From: an uncultured bacterium
GTDB lineage: Bacteria > Cyanobacteriota > Vampirovibrionia > Gastranaerophilales > Gastranaerophilaceae
NCBI GenBank assembly: GCA_949299435.1
Contig: CASGAK010000095.1
Span: forward strand, 1 to 5,626
Length of the DNA stretch: 5,626 bases
Direction of reading: 5' to 3'
The notes under the pieces were generated by a model. The model searched no databases and was not told where the DNA came from. It saw only the letters and a list, made by a program, of their open reading frames with translations. This document shows positions 4,827-5,626 of the stretch, in pieces (position 1 is the first letter of the stretch; the number at the start of each line of letters is the position of its first letter). Made by a program: the position numbers and the translations under genes.

Positions 4827-5626
4827 ATGATAACAACGGAAAAATTAACTGTAAGATTTGGATCTCAAACTTTATTTGAAAACGTAAATATAAAATTCAC
4901 CCCCGGAAATTGTTATGGACTTATCGGTGCAAACGGTTCCGGAAAAAGTACTTTTTTAAAAGTTTTATCTGGAGATATAGAGCCGACTTCAGGAGAGGTC
5001 CATATCTCTAAAGGGCAAAGAATTGCAGTATTAAAACAAAACCATTTTGAATTTGATAATTTTAAAGTTATTGATACTGTGATTATGGGGCATAAAAAAC
5101 TGTATGATATTATGCAGGAAAGAGATGCTCTATATTCAAAACCGGATTTTAATGACGAAGATGGTATTAAAGTTGCACATTTAGAAACAGAATTTGCCGA
5201 ACTTGACGGCTGGCAGGCAGAGGCAATGGCAGCTAGTCTATTGAGTGAATTAGGTATTTCCGATGAATTTCATTATTCTTTAATGAGTGAATTATCAGGA
5301 AGTGAAAAGGTTCGTGTATTACTAGCACAAGCATTATTCGGCAATCCTGATATTTTATTACTGGACGAGCCGACTAACCACCTTGATATTAATACGATTG
5401 CTTGGTTGGAGGAATTTTTGATTAACTTCCAAAATACCGTAATCGTCGTATCTCACGATAGAAAATTTTTAGATAATGTCTGTACCCATATCGCAGATAT
5501 TGATTATAAAAATATTCAACTTTATACAGGTAATTACACATTTTGGTCCCAAGCGAGTCAGTTAATTCAAAAACAAAAAGAGGAACAAAATCGCAAAACT
5601 GAAGAAAAAATGGAAGAATTGAAGGC
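4827..5626 (+). CDS. ybiT: ABC-F family ATPase, YbiT-type (3' end outside window)
   Basis: The visible 266 codons are the first nucleotide-binding domain and the start of the inter-domain linker of an ABC-F (EF-3-like) protein. These are soluble twin-ATPase proteins without membrane domains that act on the ribosome. Walker A is GANGSGKST (34-42), the Q-loop glutamine is Q71, Walker B is ILLLDEPT (176-183) followed by NHLD, and the H-switch is H210 in VVSHD. The insert around 84-135 (VIMGHKKLYDIMQERDALY and following) and VCTHIADIDY (218-227) match E. coli YbiT closely. The lysine/glutamate-rich linker, expected to contact tRNA, begins near residue 245. The signature reads LSGSE (156-160) instead of LSGGE. 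The start is ATG 4827 with AAGG at 4816-4819 and a 7-nt spacer; the ATG at 4822 hits a stop after one codon. The second ATPase domain should lie beyond the right edge. Confidence 0.93.
   Translation, partial: MITTEKLTVRFGSQTLFENVNIKFTPGNCYGLIGANGSGKSTFLKVLSGDIEPTSGEVHISKGQRIAVLKQNHFEFDNFKVIDTVIMGHKKLYDIMQERDALYSKPDFNDEDGIKVAHLETEFAELDGWQAEAMAASLLSELGISDEFHYSLMSELSGSEKVRVLLAQALFGNPDILLLDEPTNHLDINTIAWLEEFLINFQNTVIVVSHDRKFLDNVCTHIADIDYKNIQLYTGNYTFWSQASQLIQKQKEEQNRKTEEKMEELK

Overview
The window is strongly AT-rich, uses the standard code, and is densely packed with ordinary-looking bacterial genes. The TolC/CzcC-type outer-membrane efflux protein with a signal peptide points to a diderm (Gram-negative-type) cell. 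The AT-rich coding, the bacterial acyl-ACP thioesterase, the YbiT-type ABC-F ATPase and a small membrane protein starting 'MKVQPINFKSGQTF' together remind me of gut Melainabacteria (Gastranaerophilales) or a similar host-associated AT-rich lineage. This is a tentative inference from memory, not a result.

Layout, left to right. (1) The first 21 bases could be the tail of an upstream gene. They are followed by a flavodoxin-fold, iron-sulfur-flavoprotein-like oxidoreductase (34-576, +). (2) A tight plus-strand cluster follows: acyl-ACP thioesterase (674-1402), GNAT acetyltransferase (best start 1410, ends 1901) and a second four-cysteine flavoprotein (1914-2486). The gaps are 7 and 12 nt, so they are probably cotranscribed. 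(3) The convergent gap holds an imperfect hairpin that could terminate the leftward operon. Its distal arm is made of the last three codons of the flavoprotein gene. (4) A minus-strand operon carries the outer-membrane efflux protein (3165-4466, TTG start) and a HAD phosphatase (2512-3156), 8 nt apart. It has a recognisable promoter and a small hairpin over the ribosome binding site. (5) A 61-residue single-TM protein (4520-4705, -) has its own strong ribosome binding site. (6) Divergent from it, a YbiT-type ABC-F ATPase (4827 onward, +) runs off the right edge.

How the genes may work together: the plus-strand cluster combines fatty-acid release from ACP, an acetyltransferase of unknown substrate and a redox flavoprotein. 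The sequence does not show that they share a pathway. The efflux channel has no pump or adaptor gene in view. I found no mobile element, CRISPR array, tRNA/rRNA gene or recognisable defence system, and nothing that clearly makes up a new multi-gene system. The points most worth a second look are the paired four-cysteine flavoproteins around the thioesterase, the small 'PINFKSG' membrane protein, and several gene-expression details: a possible leaderless start, a TTG start with a hairpin on its ribosome binding site, and a terminator embedded in a coding end.
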